Below are positions 1 to 6,717 of a stretch of 8,029 nucleotides of DNA, in pieces. The stretch covers positions 1-8,029 of the forward strand of contig PLYB01000181.1 in NCBI GenBank assembly GCA_003151655.1, written 5' to 3'. The notes under the pieces were generated by a model. That model was not told where the DNA came from and searched no databases. It saw only the letters and a program-made list of their open reading frames with translations. How positions within the stretch are numbered: position 1 is the first letter of the stretch; every line of letters starts with the position of its first letter. This stretch comes from Gallionellaceae bacterium (GTDB lineage: Bacteria > Pseudomonadota > Gammaproteobacteria > Burkholderiales > Gallionellaceae). The position numbers and the translations under genes are program-made.

Positions 1-362
1 GGAATCCAGGCGTGTAGCTTGGTGTGTTCATGTGCGACCATGCGAGCGAGAAGCTCTGCATCCACCCGGTCAGTCTTGCCACGCATCCCAACACCCTTGG
101 CGTAGTTGCGGGCGTCCTTGGGATTGAGTACGAAAACCGTGAAACCGAGCTGGTGGGCAAGGCTGGCAAACAGCTCGTGATAAATGCCGGTGGATTCCAT
201 ACCGATGCGGCTGCCAGCAGGTAGCTTCTTGAGAAAGGCCAGCAAAGCGGCGCGCTGATTCGCGAGTGGGCGTGTTGGAAAACTTCCCTCCGAACAGGCC
301 ACGACGATTTCATCCTTGGCGACATCGCCGCCGACATTGAGTACGATAGTTGAGGTTTGCAT
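1..362 (-). CDS. IS110-family transposase (DEDD), N-terminal part, cut by window edge
   Basis: This is the first 120 codons of a transposase/recombinase of the IS110 family; the C-terminal part with the catalytic serine lies beyond the window. The family uses a RuvC-like DEDD domain to move circular intermediates. The acidic residues are visible: D13 in GGDVAKDE, E56 in MESTGIYHE, and D98 and D101 in GKTDRVDAELLA. The stretch VLNPKDARNYAKG between them is also typical of the family. The ATG at 362-360 is the right start, because a strong Shine-Dalgarno sequence (AGGAGG, complement at 369-374) sits 6 bases upstream and the family N-terminus begins there. The upstream noncoding region is structured, see the bridge RNA entry. 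Nothing in the visible part suggests that the copy is broken. The family call is secure; the IS name cannot be given. Confidence 0.93.
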   Translation of the reverse strand, partial: MQTSTIVLNVGGDVAKDEIVVACSEGSFPTRPLANQRAALLAFLKKLPAGSRIGMESTGIYHELFASLAHQLGFTVFVLNPKDARNYAKGVGMRGKTDRVDAELLARMVAHEHTKLHAWI

Positions 363-368
363 GATGTG

Positions 369-374
369 CCTCCT
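369..374 (-). promoter_or_regulatory. Shine-Dalgarno site of the IS110 transposase
   Basis: Read on the minus strand this is AGGAGG, a full match to the anti-Shine-Dalgarno core, 6 bases before the ATG at 362-360. It fixes the transposase start. Confidence 0.8.
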
Positions 375-375
375 A

Positions 376-565
376 TGATTAAGATCAAGGATGCTGGGGT
401 GGAACACACCGGCGTTAGCTTGCGGTCAAATCGGCGGTCATAGCCGCTAGATTCCTCATCGACGCTGGGTGGTGTGGGTGGGAGGATTCTTTGGGAGTCT
501 GTCGAGAGCAGATGCTGCCACTGGTCCCTCCACCCCAGCTTCTTCACTATTGCAGAAGAAAGCCG
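376..565 (-). ncRNA. candidate IS110 bridge RNA region (left-end noncoding DNA)
   Basis: Members of the IS110 group encode a bridge RNA in the noncoding DNA between the left end and the transposase gene; it pairs with target and donor DNA. Here the roughly 200 bases upstream of the transposase have no convincing gene and contain strong inverted repeats. A hairpin at 540-545/555-560 (TTCTTC...GAAGAA, 9-base loop) would lie at the 5' side of a minus-strand transcript. It is immediately followed by an 11-bp perfect stem between 529-539 and 393-403. A further 9-bp complement, 467-475 with 569-577, conflicts with the 11-bp stem, so it is either an alternative fold or a pseudoknot. Position, orientation and structure agree with a bridge RNA. 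The limits given are approximate and the guide loops cannot be assigned without the right end and insertion site. Confidence 0.45.
393..539. repeat. 11-bp perfect inverted repeat (393-403 / 529-539)
   Basis: The segment GCTGGGGTGGA at 393-403 is exactly complementary to TCCACCCCAGC at 529-539. The loop of 125 bases holds further small hairpins, for example GCGG/CCGC at 434-437/444-447. It is most simply the basal stem of a structured RNA encoded upstream of the IS110 transposase. Confidence 0.6.
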
Positions 566-577
566 ATTACACCACCC

Positions 578-731
578 CCACCATACAAGCTGCCGGTCGC
601 TAATGACAGCAATGGGTTATTAGGAGAAATTAGTCCTGCCAAATTGCTTGCCGGATTGCGGACATTCGCCAAGGACAGAAACGGGTCGAAAGTGACGGTT
701 CGAAAAAGTTGAAAGCGGTCATTTCAGCAGA
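578..731. other. noncoding stretch covering the unseen left boundary of the IS110 element
   Basis: No convincing gene is visible here. The only plus-strand reading frame, running from 491 to 712, overlaps the IS110 structured region and has no recognisable family or ribosome binding site. The outer end of the IS element should lie somewhere between about 565 and 620, but IS110 elements lack clear terminal inverted repeats and target duplications, so the junction cannot be fixed from this sequence. Confidence 0.35.
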
Positions 732-974
732 TTGAACCGGCAGACCTTTCGGAAGACGCCACTCTCCGCTAAGGCCGTGCGCAAATGGAATCATGCGATT
801 AATACGTTAGCCATCCTCGACGAGGGCGGTCATGACATCGTATGCGGCCTAATCAACTATAACGCAACCGAAGCACGTTGCATCGCCCAACATGCCAGCC
901 GTGAAATCGAAGGCATCCTTGGCTACGTGAATGAATCTGAATTAATCCATCGGGACAATCTGGTTTTGCTGTAA
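732..974 (+). pseudogene. possible small gene or 3' remnant of a gene, function unknown
   Basis: An 80-codon frame that opens with TTG and ends in TAA. I do not recognise the product. The second half, from about residue 28 onward (DEGGHDIVCGL... to ELIHRDNLVLL), looks like real protein: it is hydrophilic, mixed helical, and has a biased third codon position. The first part looks less protein-like, and no ribosome binding site precedes the TTG. It may therefore be the conserved 3' end of a gene that lost its front, perhaps when the neighbouring IS110 element arrived, or a short gene starting near the GTG at 778. The long inverted repeat begins 10 bases after its stop. Confidence 0.35.
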
Positions 975-984
975 TGGGCAACAT

Positions 985-1084
985 CAGGGCGTATTGCCAT
1001 ACGCCCCTACGGATGTTCGTTCGGTTAATCGGACCTGTTTTTGTCACCACGTTTTATTGTAGGGGCGTATGGCAATACGCCCTG
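985..1084. repeat. two 26-bp arms in perfect inverted orientation, each itself a hairpin
   Basis: The arm at 985-1010 is the exact reverse complement of the arm at 1059-1084, separated by 48 bases. Each arm also contains a smaller palindrome, GGGCGTA-TTGCCA-TACGCCC or its complement, so it can form a 7-bp stem with a 6-base loop. The pair lies between a plus-strand frame ending at 974 and the minus-strand gene ending at 1111, that is, in a convergent intergenic space. Such a nested palindrome fits a dispersed REP-like or small nonautonomous element, and may also act as a bidirectional transcription stop or block. No run of T follows either arm, so it is not a classical intrinsic terminator. 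Confidence 0.85.
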
Positions 1085-1110
1085 TTTGGTTCTTGCTCGT
1101 CCGGCTTGGG

Positions 1111-2124
1111 TTACACAGGAACCGCAGCTACCTTCACCTGATTCCTGCCCGCCGCTTTGGCCTGATAGAGCGCCATGTGGGCCATGGAAAATATCGAATT
1201 CAGCGTATCGCCCGGTTGCATTGCAGCGATGCCGACTGAAATCGTAACGCGGGTATCCTGATTCAACCGGGGCAATTTGGCGGTGCGCGGAGCATCACTT
1301 GCGTCAGTGTGCAGAGTAGACATCGCCATCGCCTCGCACAGGCGCTCGGCAATTTTAACCGTCAATTCGGATGATATTTCCGGCAACAACACGGCAAATT
1401 TATCGCCTCCGAGATATACCAGCAAATCCTGCGGACGCAACTTTTCCGCCAGCAGTTTTGCCAATAATTTCAAAATGCCATCGCCGACGGGACGTCCATA
1501 GGTGTGACTGAAACTCTCGAAGTGGTCGATATCCGCTATCAGCATACAGAGCGGCACCTGTCCGCGTTCGCAGCGCAACATCATGCGAGGGAACGCATCG
1601 TCCATCCAAATCCGGTTGTGCAGCCCCGTCAGCGCATCAATATTGGCAGAGACCTCGAATTCGAGACTGCGATCATCTGTCGTCACCCGCAACAGGTTAT
1701 CGTTACGAATGCGTCCGGCAAGGATGCCAAGCAAGTTGCGGGCAACACCATTCGATTTATCCACCAGCGACCACACCTGCTCATGTGGCACAGCCAATAC
1801 GCGCGTATCCCGCGCCGCAACCACCAGAGCCGAGACATTGCCACCATCGACCAACGACAGCTCGCCAACACATTGGCCTGCCTCCAGCACGGCGTGTTCA
1901 GTCAAATCGCGGCTGTCCAGATAGACATGGAGCTCACCTTCCAGAATCAGATAAAGCAAACAGTTCTTCTGCCCGATTTCCAGCAGCTTCTCACCGTTGA
2001 ATACGGTGATTACCAGGCATTCGTCCAGAATGTAGTCGATGCTTTCCAAATTGATATCGAGGAACAACTCGTTCCGTTCGAGCAGAATGCGTTCCTCATG
2101 GATCATCATCACAGCCTTTGTCAT
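1111..2124 (-). CDS. cyclic-nucleotide-binding-fold / degenerate GGDEF protein, likely c-di-GMP receptor
   Basis: A 337-residue cytoplasmic two-domain protein. Residues about 20-125 form a cNMP-binding/CRP-like beta barrel (LILEGELHVYL, then GELSLVDGG and RVLAVP). Residues about 155-335 form a GGDEF domain, opening with DALTGLHNR and ending with ISVGIA and YQAKAAGRNQV. Active diguanylate cyclases make c-di-GMP from two GTP, but here the signature is GGDKF (239-243). The guanine-contacting Asn is Ser206 and the DxxGH segment reads HTYGR. The metal Asp198 and the phosphate-binding Lys and Arg near the C-terminus remain. The inhibitory c-di-GMP site RxxD (R230-PQ-D233) is intact with normal spacing to the signature. 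In the N-domain, the phosphate-binding Arg of CRP is replaced by Val97. I infer a signal receptor rather than an enzyme. The ATG at 2109, preceded by AAAGG, is a possible alternative start five codons in. It lies 93 bases after radA on the same strand. Confidence 0.9.
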   Translation of the reverse strand: MTKAVMMIHEERILLERNELFLDINLESIDYILDECLVITVFNGEKLLEIGQKNCLLYLILEGELHVYLDSRDLTEHAVLEAGQCVGELSLVDGGNVSALVVAARDTRVLAVPHEQVWSLVDKSNGVARNLLGILAGRIRNDNLLRVTTDDRSLEFEVSANIDALTGLHNRIWMDDAFPRMMLRCERGQVPLCMLIADIDHFESFSHTYGRPVGDGILKLLAKLLAEKLRPQDLLVYLGGDKFAVLLPEISSELTVKIAERLCEAMAMSTLHTDASDAPRTAKLPRLNQDTRVTISVGIAAMQPGDTLNSIFSMAHMALYQAKAAGRNQVKVAAVPV

Positions 2125-2217
2125 GCGATGGAATAAGTATACACAAAGCTTTTGGAATTATGTGCCCATCATTAAGCTCATAAAAAAAACATGAACATAA
2201 ATTGCGAAAAAATGCGG

Positions 2218-3579
2218 CTAGCGCATCTTCTCCACCGCCTCTTCCACCCGTTCCACCGCGATGATTTCCATACCTGCGATTTTTTGTTTTGGAGCATTTG
2301 CCTTGGGAATGATGGCGTGGGTGAAGCCAAGTTTAGCAGCCTCTTTCAAGCGCTCCTGTCCGCGCTGAACGGGACGGATTTCTCCGGCCAAACCGACTTC
2401 GCCGAACACCACCATTTTTTCCGGCAGCGGTTTATTTTTGAGCGATGACACGATGGCGAGCAGCACCGCGAGGTCTGCACCCGGCTCGGTGATTTTCACG
2501 CCCCCCACCGCGTTGATGAACACATCCTGATCAAAACAGGCGATGCCCGCATGACGGTGCAGCACAGCCAGCAGCATGGCCAGCCGGTTCTGCTCCAGCC
2601 CGACCGAGAGACGGCGCGGATTGGGCGCATGCGCTTCATCCACTAGCGCCTGGATCTCGACCAGCAGCGGCCGCGTACCCTCCTGCGTCACCAGCACGCA
2701 GGAACCCGGCACCTCGCCGTCATGCTGCGACAGGAACAGCGCGGAAGGGTTGCTCACTTCGCGCAAGCCTTTCTCGGTCATCGCGAATACACCAAGTTCA
2801 TTCACCGCGCCGAAGCGGTTCTTGAACGCGCGCACCAGACGAAAACTGGAATGGGTATCGCCTTCGAAATACAACACCGTATCCACGATATGTTCAAGCA
2901 CGCGCGGCCCGGCCAGCGCGCCTTCTTTGGTAACGTGGCCGACCAGAATGATGGTCACGCCGCTGCTCTTGGCCATGCGCGTGAGCTGCGCCGCGCATTC
3001 GCGCACCTGCGCCACCGATCCGGGCGCGGAAGTAAGTTGTTCGGAATACACAGTCTGAATAGAGTCGATCACCACCACGTCCGGCTTCTCGTGCGCGACC
3101 GTAGCCTGGATTTTTTCCAGTTGAATTTCCGGTAGTAGATTCACCGCACGGGCATCGAGCGCAAGGCGGTGAGCGCGCAATGCAATCTGCTGTGCCGACT
3201 CTTCGCCGCTGACGTACAGCACTTTTTTAGTAGTGGAGAGATGCGCCAACGCCTGCAACAGCAAAGTCGATTTGCCAATACCGGGATCGCCGCCGATCAG
3301 CACCACCCCGCCCTCGACAAGGCCACCGCCCAGCACGCGGTCAAATTCTGCGATACCCGTCGGTGTACGCGACACTTCACTCGCCTCCACCTCGGCAAGT
3401 TGCTGCAACTTGCCGGATGCCGCCAACGCGCTGTAACGGTTCTTGCCCGCCGCAGGAATCACCTCCGCCACCGCCTCCACCAGCGTATTCCACTCGCCGC
3501 AATGCGGACACTGCCCCTGCCATTTTGGCGATTGCCCGCCGCATTCGGTGCAGCTATAAATTGTTTTTGCTTTTGCCAT
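2218..3579 (-). CDS. radA: DNA repair protein RadA (Sms)
   Basis: RadA is a RecA-like ATPase and hexameric DNA helicase that helps process recombination intermediates and extends D-loops in the cytoplasm. The 453-residue length is normal for the family. The order of parts is complete: a C4 zinc finger at the N-terminus (C10, C13, C24, C27), Walker A GGDPGIGKST with K103, Walker B VVVIDS ending near 173, the RadA-specific KNRFG motif at 253-257, and a C-terminal Lon-protease-like domain from about 270 onward. The ATG at 3579-3577 is supported by the family N-terminus MAKAKTIYSCTECGG and by an AAAGG ribosome site (complement at 3585-3589). No missing residue or frameshift is seen. It is clearly more GC-rich than the genes upstream of it, and it probably has its own promoter in the 82-base gap before it. 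Confidence 0.98.
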   Translation of the reverse strand: MAKAKTIYSCTECGGQSPKWQGQCPHCGEWNTLVEAVAEVIPAAGKNRYSALAASGKLQQLAEVEASEVSRTPTGIAEFDRVLGGGLVEGGVVLIGGDPGIGKSTLLLQALAHLSTTKKVLYVSGEESAQQIALRAHRLALDARAVNLLPEIQLEKIQATVAHEKPDVVVIDSIQTVYSEQLTSAPGSVAQVRECAAQLTRMAKSSGVTIILVGHVTKEGALAGPRVLEHIVDTVLYFEGDTHSSFRLVRAFKNRFGAVNELGVFAMTEKGLREVSNPSALFLSQHDGEVPGSCVLVTQEGTRPLLVEIQALVDEAHAPNPRRLSVGLEQNRLAMLLAVLHRHAGIACFDQDVFINAVGGVKITEPGADLAVLLAIVSSLKNKPLPEKMVVFGEVGLAGEIRPVQRGQERLKEAAKLGFTHAIIPKANAPKQKIAGMEIIAVERVEEAVEKMR

Positions 3580-3661
3580 GACTGCCTTTTATTAAACATT
3601 GATGGATGTCGTTGCACTCCACCCATCTACCGGCTTGAGGATTAGGATTTATATATTTTAT

Positions 3662-4336
3662 TCAGACAAGTGTTCCCTGCTCATCATTAATACTCATATT
3701 TCGTAAAGCCACATCAAATCCACCAGACTGATTTGGAGAAAAAATACTACATTCAGGGTACCCCGATGTGGATCTAAGGGATACAACATAAAATCCAGCA
3801 CCATTTGCTCTTGCGATACCATGTTCATTCATGAGATCAACAATTTTTTGTTGCCAATCCGTTACTTTTTGATAGTCACTATCATCAAAAGAACCTACAG
3901 TCTCTAAAGTACGGATTGTCCCACGATGAAGAACCTCACCACATTTTGAGTAAAGGGTTTTAAACTCCGCTAGCGTTAGCGCATTTGCTTTGGAATTGGC
4001 GCAAATGCTCCATCCTTTAGGTGTTGCCTCTCTTACAACAGACTGGGGAAATGAATGTTGATGCTCACGATATAGCAACTGCATAATTTTTTCTGCATTC
4101 CATTCTTTCTGAATGGACTTTGTTTGTGCTTGAGGCAAATCGCCGTGAAGCTGAAGGCAGCCCAAAGCAATAAGTTCACATATACGGCGGAATTGGAGAT
4201 ATGCGTATTCATGCGCGTACGGGGGAGTTAAATTAAGTCGCCCTTGGCAAGCGTGCGCAACGAGATCAACCCGTATCGCAAGCTCATGCATCAATGGCAA
4301 ATATTTTTGAACTGCATCGTCAGTTGTAAAAGTCAT
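3662..4336 (-). CDS. unrecognised 224-residue protein, downstream partner of the Sel1 gene
   Basis: I do not recognise a family. The protein has no signal peptide or membrane segment, so it should be cytoplasmic. Residues 1 to about 160 look mainly helical; a segment at about 130-140 reads YSKCGEVLHRG. That resembles the Tyr...His element seen in some HEPN-like helical proteins, but the likeness is too weak to name a domain. The last 60 residues look beta-rich (GAGFYVVSLRS, CSIFSP). The ATG at 4336 lies only 16 bases after the stop of the Sel1 gene and has no clear ribosome site of its own, which suggests one transcript and coupled translation. The gene is visibly AT-rich compared with radA, 82 bases further on. 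It is probably an accessory gene. Confidence 0.75.
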   Translation of the reverse strand: MTFTTDDAVQKYLPLMHELAIRVDLVAHACQGRLNLTPPYAHEYAYLQFRRICELIALGCLQLHGDLPQAQTKSIQKEWNAEKIMQLLYREHQHSFPQSVVREATPKGWSICANSKANALTLAEFKTLYSKCGEVLHRGTIRTLETVGSFDDSDYQKVTDWQQKIVDLMNEHGIARANGAGFYVVSLRSTSGYPECSIFSPNQSGGFDVALRNMSINDEQGTLV

Positions 4337-4352
4337 GCTTATGGAATAATCG

Positions 4353-5960
4353 TTACCGTTCCATAGCCTTCAAATTGTTCTGCGCATCTACATTTCCTTG
4401 GTCTGCTGCTTTCTGTAACCACTCGATTGCTTTTGCATCGTCTTTTGGGACACCAAGACCTTTGGAATAAAAAGCTCCAAGAATACCTTGTGCATAAGCA
4501 TCCCCTTGCACGGCTGCCTTCTGATACCACTCTGCCGCTTTAACGTTATCCTTAGGTACACCCTGCCCTAGATAGTACAAATTTCCTAGCTGGGATTGTG
4601 CAACAACGTACCCTTGTTCAGCGGCTTTTTGATACCACTCAATCGCTTTGGCATATTCTTGAGGGACAACTCGCCCATAATAGTACATGGCGCCAAGATT
4701 ACTTTGTGCCACAGCAAACCCTTGATTAGCAGATTTTTGATATAGCTCCACAGCTACATTGACATCCTTTGGCACTCCCCATCCTTTTTCGTACATGGCA
4801 CCGAGATTGGCTTGTGCTGTGGCATCTCCCTGCGCACTGGCTTTTTGAAACCACGCTAATGCTTTAGCATAATCCTTGGGAGCACCATTCCCTGTCATGT
4901 ACATCACACCAAGATTATCTTGTGCAAGAACGTTTCCCAGATCTGCTGCTTTTTTAAACCACTCTATCGCTTTAGCATAATCTTTTGGAATACCTTTACC
5001 TTCGTAGAAAATCACACCAAGATTATATTGAGCCTTGGCGTCCCCTTGACTGCCCGCTTTCTGAAATAACTCTATCGCTTTAGCATAGTTTTTGGGAACG
5101 CCATCTCCCTTATAGTACATAAACCCGAGTGCCCCCAGCCCAAGGGTATCCCCCTGGGCAGCTGACTTTTGAATCCATTCTAGTGCTCTGGCATAGTTTT
5201 TAGGAACGCCTAGCCCATCCAGATATAATTTACCCAACATATTTTGAGCTCTTGCATTTCCTTGAATAGCAAGAGGGTTCACTATTTCAAATACTTTGGC
5301 ATAATCCTTTGTAACTTCATCACCTTTGGAATATTTTTCGGCCAGTTTTAATTGGGTATCAACATCATTTGCACTTCCAGACACGGAACTAGCACTTCCG
5401 TTTCCACTAAGTTCTTTCAGCTTGTCCACCACTTGCGCAGCAGTACATTTCACACATGGCAATGATTCAGATTGAACCACTTTATTATCAAAAATATTCT
5501 GGATACTCAACGCCAAAAAATAAGTGCCATCTTGTTTGGTAACATTCGCCGTTGCAATGAGTTCGGCCTGAAATGCCATGGCGATGTTCTGCATACATTT
5601 AGTTTCGTCACATTCTTTATGGGCAGTATTGCGATTTTCCTTCATGAATATCTCATGCGCTTTTTGAGATACTTGTTCACCCGAGTAAACATCGTACTTT
5701 TGTTGAAGCCCATTAACTAAAGCTGTCTCCATAGCGCCAGTCAGATTTTTATCTTCCTCCGGCACACGAAGCGGCATTAACACCAATCGTTCTTTTTCTT
5801 TTGTCAATTCATTTGTTTTGTGTTTGCTAGTAGTTGCAGATTGAGCTTGAAGGGGAATTGCGCTCAGGCATAGGGAGACAATGACAATACCGAACAGATT
5901 ATGCAGCCTAGATGTATGCATGCGCTTGGTCTTTATGTTGTTTGAATTTTCCCCGTCCAC
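4353..5960 (-). CDS. exported Sel1-repeat (TPR-like) protein with uncharacterised N-terminal domain
   Basis: Up to 535 residues. A signal peptide is visible (SRLHNLFGIVIVSLCLSAIP followed by LQA-QS), so the protein should enter the periplasm or outer envelope; there is no lipobox. Residues about 57-185 form an N-terminal domain with two Cys pairs (C117/C122 and C169/C172) and a segment AELIATANVTKQDGTYFLAL. It resembles the small alpha/beta domain found in envelope proteins that sense or assemble (FlgO/CsgG-like in style, an inference). After a Gly/Ser linker, residues 236-523 are eight 36-residue Sel1 repeats with the pattern AQ..LG.MY..G.GVPKDYAKA.EW.QKAA.QG. Partial copies lie at both ends. 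Sel1 repeats are protein-binding scaffolds. The frame starts with GTG at 5960 without a ribosome site; the ATG at 5921 gives a more typical signal peptide and may be the true start. The gene is AT-rich and leads the pair with the 224-residue gene. Confidence 0.93.
   Translation of the reverse strand: MDGENSNNIKTKRMHTSRLHNLFGIVIVSLCLSAIPLQAQSATTSKHKTNELTKEKERLVLMPLRVPEEDKNLTGAMETALVNGLQQKYDVYSGEQVSQKAHEIFMKENRNTAHKECDETKCMQNIAMAFQAELIATANVTKQDGTYFLALSIQNIFDNKVVQSESLPCVKCTAAQVVDKLKELSGNGSASSVSGSANDVDTQLKLAEKYSKGDEVTKDYAKVFEIVNPLAIQGNARAQNMLGKLYLDGLGVPKNYARALEWIQKSAAQGDTLGLGALGFMYYKGDGVPKNYAKAIELFQKAGSQGDAKAQYNLGVIFYEGKGIPKDYAKAIEWFKKAADLGNVLAQDNLGVMYMTGNGAPKDYAKALAWFQKASAQGDATAQANLGAMYEKGWGVPKDVNVAVELYQKSANQGFAVAQSNLGAMYYYGRVVPQEYAKAIEWYQKAAEQGYVVAQSQLGNLYYLGQGVPKDNVKAAEWYQKAAVQGDAYAQGILGAFYSKGLGVPKDDAKAIEWLQKAADQGNVDAQNNLKAMER
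4356..5255 (-). repeat. tandem 108-bp coding repeats (Sel1 array)
   Basis: Eight in-frame units of 36 codons and a partial ninth at the 3' end. The units have diverged at DNA level but keep recognisable shared words such as those encoding PKDYAKA. The divergence indicates an old array rather than a recent expansion, although units 3 and 4 remain close to each other in their PKDYAKA core. Confidence 0.85.
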
Positions 5961-6180
5961 GACAGGTCTGGGTTTATTCTAACCGAAACAGTCTAAATTG
6001 GAAGGAACGCTGAAATATTGCAATTGGCATACTGTTGCTGTTCGCGAGAATCAGCTATGAGGAAAATGATTTCAGTCTCGATATTCCGGTGTCGATCCGA
6101 AGGAACCAACCCAGACCAATCAAAACAAATCATTCTTTCGGCTCAATTTGTCGGACGCATTCAAGCGTCAAACCGCTAAA
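5961..6180. other. divergent intergenic region between the Sel1 gene and the small plus-strand operon
   Basis: No convincing gene. A 40-codon plus-strand frame from 6057 to 6179 has no ribosome site and no family resemblance. A minus-strand TAGAAT hexamer (complement at 5976-5981), just upstream of the Sel1 start, could be a -10 box, but its -35 partner is poor. The region should contain the Sel1 promoter. Confidence 0.4.
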
Positions 6181-6210
6181 TTGATCTTCTCTTCTCATCG
6201 TGCCTATAAT
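6181..6210 (+). promoter_or_regulatory. sigma-70-type promoter of the small two-gene operon
   Basis: A perfect TATAAT at 6205-6210 is preceded by TTGATC at 6181-6186, with an 18-base spacer. Transcription would start near 6217, leaving a leader of about 19 bases that holds the GGAGG ribosome site before the ATG at 6236. The good -10 match and the short, clean leader suggest that these small genes are truly expressed. Confidence 0.6.
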
Positions 6211-6235
6211 CGAACCTTCCTTATTGGAGGTGGGT

Positions 6236-6445
6236 ATGAATCCAATTCATGGGCAGCAAGGGAAATACTATTATGCAATTCACTGCGCCAATGCAGACTG
6301 CAAACAACTTTTATACGTGATGGAAACACCCCCTTTTGCCGCAAGCAATAAGAGTTCGCTGCAAGGTGAAACTGTCCGTTGTCCAATGTGCACCCGCAAT
6401 ACCGTGATTGAAGAGCGGCGGCTTGTATTTATCGAAGTGCGTTAA
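6236..6445 (+). CDS. small zinc-ribbon-like protein, 69 residues
   Basis: I do not recognise a named family. The product is a small cytoplasmic protein with four cysteines placed like a zinc ribbon: HCANADC near the N-terminus and CPMC about 35 residues later, each pair flanked by short hydrophobic strands (KYYYAIH; LLYVME; RLVFIEV). This suggests a metal-bound fold that could bind nucleic acid or another protein. The start at 6236 is chosen because a strong GGAGG site (6226-6230) lies 5 bases upstream; the open frame reaches back to 6200, but that part would read through the promoter region. It is first in a two-gene operon, with the next gene 16 bases after its stop. Confidence 0.75.
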   Translation: MNPIHGQQGKYYYAIHCANADCKQLLYVMETPPFAASNKSSLQGETVRCPMCTRNTVIEERRLVFIEVR

Positions 6446-6461
6446 CTTACTAGGAAACCCA

Positions 6462-6677
6462 ATGAATATTATCGAGATTGATTCAGGACTTGAGCGACAA
6501 TTTGTTGATGCGTATAGCGCTTGGGTGCGTGAATTAGCTGGGCGTAACGCCATCATTACTATTCCACCGAAGGGGGCCGGATCAACTCCAAACACAGTTT
6601 CGTTTTATAAAGTCCCGACACAGTTTTTAGATGTATTGGGAAATAATGGTGTGCCATTCATAAAATCTAGTACGTGA
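6462..6677 (+). CDS. small hypothetical protein, 71 residues, second gene of the operon
   Basis: Not recognised. The product starts MNIIEIDSGLERQFVDAY and shows an N-terminal helix (about residues 7-25), then short strands (NAIITIPP; NTVSFYKVP) and a Gly/Pro-containing tail. No Cys pairs, signal peptide or membrane segment are seen. The ATG at 6462 is preceded by AGGA with a 6-base spacer and follows the zinc-ribbon gene by 16 bases, so the two are almost certainly cotranscribed. It ends 40 bases from the converging DUF2442 gene. Confidence 0.65.
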   Translation: MNIIEIDSGLERQFVDAYSAWVRELAGRNAIITIPPKGAGSTPNTVSFYKVPTQFLDVLGNNGVPFIKSST

Positions 6678-6717
6678 TGGTCATAGGGTCAGAGTAAATA
6701 TAAATTCTGCAACGTGA

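Noticed and set aside
491..712. 73-codon plus-strand frame across the IS110 left-end region
   Set aside because: It overlaps the structured noncoding region, begins with a non-ATG codon without a ribosome site, and its Pro-rich front half comes from the CCACCCC repeats.
985..1084. intrinsic (rho-independent) terminator
   Set aside because: The arms are strong hairpins, but no T-run follows either on the relevant strand, so they are reported as a repeat.
1504..2136. 210-codon plus-strand reading frame opposite the GGDEF gene
   Set aside because: It lies wholly antisense to a well-supported gene, its product resembles no protein family, and it lacks a ribosome site.
2576..3135. long plus-strand frames opposite radA
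   Set aside because: They are antisense frames kept open by the GC-rich codon pattern of radA and show no family resemblance.
4356..5255. CRISPR-like periodic repeat
   Set aside because: The 108-bp period is the in-frame Sel1 protein repeat; units are diverged and there are no spacers.
6057..6179. 40-codon plus-strand frame upstream of the zinc-ribbon gene
   Set aside because: It has no ribosome site, no recognisable family, and ends just before the -35 box of the operon promoter; it is probably chance.
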